DNA from: DAOTXL01 sp034434895
Lineage (GTDB): Bacteria; Chloroflexota; Anaerolineae; JAAYZQ01
Length of the DNA stretch: 6,061 bases
Assembly (NCBI GenBank): GCA_034434895.1
Contig: DAOTYI010000305.1
Span: 1-6,061, forward strand
Reading direction: 5' to 3'
Position numbers and translations under genes: made by a program. The notes under the pieces were generated by a model. That model made no database searches. It had not been told where the DNA came from and saw only the letters and a list, made by a program, of their open reading frames with translations. This document shows, piece after piece, positions 6,008-6,061 of this stretch; position 1 is the first letter of the stretch; each line of letters starts with the position of its first letter.

Positions 6008-6055
6008 CCCCCTCCCCTCGCCCGCCGCCGCAGGCGAGCGGGAGAGGGGAGGGGG
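6008..6055. repeat. Long imperfect GC-rich inverted repeat
   Basis: CCCCCTCCCCTC (6008-6019) pairs with GAGGGGAGGGGG (6044-6055), then a G-A mismatch, CCCGC (6021-6025) with GCGGG (6038-6042), a bulged A at 6037, and CGCC (6026-6029) with GGCG (6033-6036) around a 3-nt loop: 21 bp in all. It is probably an extragenic palindrome. It may sit between the GH5 operon and whatever lies to the right. The G-rich arm could also form a quadruplex on the + strand. Confidence 0.82.
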
Positions 6056-6061
6056 CAGGGG

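Noticed and set aside
5869..6055. CRISPR array
   Set aside because: The repeats are inverted repeats of differing sequence with no spacers, and no cas gene is present.

Overview
The window is GC-rich bacterial DNA. Every gene I can support lies on the minus strand, so transcription runs from right to left. No gene is diagnostic of a phylum. A soluble GAF-GAF histidine kinase, an ANTAR response regulator, a bacillopeptidase F-like subtilase, heptamer tandem repeats and GC-rich extragenic palindromes together suggest Chloroflexota (Anaerolineae or Caldilineae type). That placement is an inference from gene style, not a proof.

Layout, in transcription order. (1) 6061-5809 is non-coding and packed with hairpins: an imperfect 48-bp palindrome at 6008-6055 and a run of back-to-back inverted repeats at 5869-5973. 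(2) 5808-1739 is a compact three-gene operon with intergenic gaps of 3 and 2 nt. It encodes a GH5 glycosidase resembling subfamily 12 (the sterol/lipid beta-glucosidase group), a cytosolic two-GAF histidine kinase with an HHR-type H-box, and a response regulator with an RNA-binding ANTAR output domain. (3) 1738-1157 is a 580-bp gap holding a heptamer repeat, a consensus sigma70 promoter (TTGACA, 17 bp, TATAAT), about 310 nt of structured leader ending in an intrinsic terminator, a very strong but orphan Shine-Dalgarno sequence, and a possible 41-codon leader peptide whose stop overlaps the next start by 4 nt. (4) 1156-1 is a secreted subtilisin-family (S8) protease, cut by the window edge before its catalytic serine and interrupted by a 1-nt insertion at 440-443.

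How the parts may work together (inference). The kinase senses a small ligand in the cytosol through its GAF domains and phosphorylates the regulator. ANTAR proteins usually prevent termination by binding leader RNA. The nearest leader with an internal terminator is the one in front of the protease, just downstream of the regulator gene, so it is the obvious local candidate target. I could not find the canonical pair of ANTAR hexaloop hairpins in it, so the link rests on layout only.
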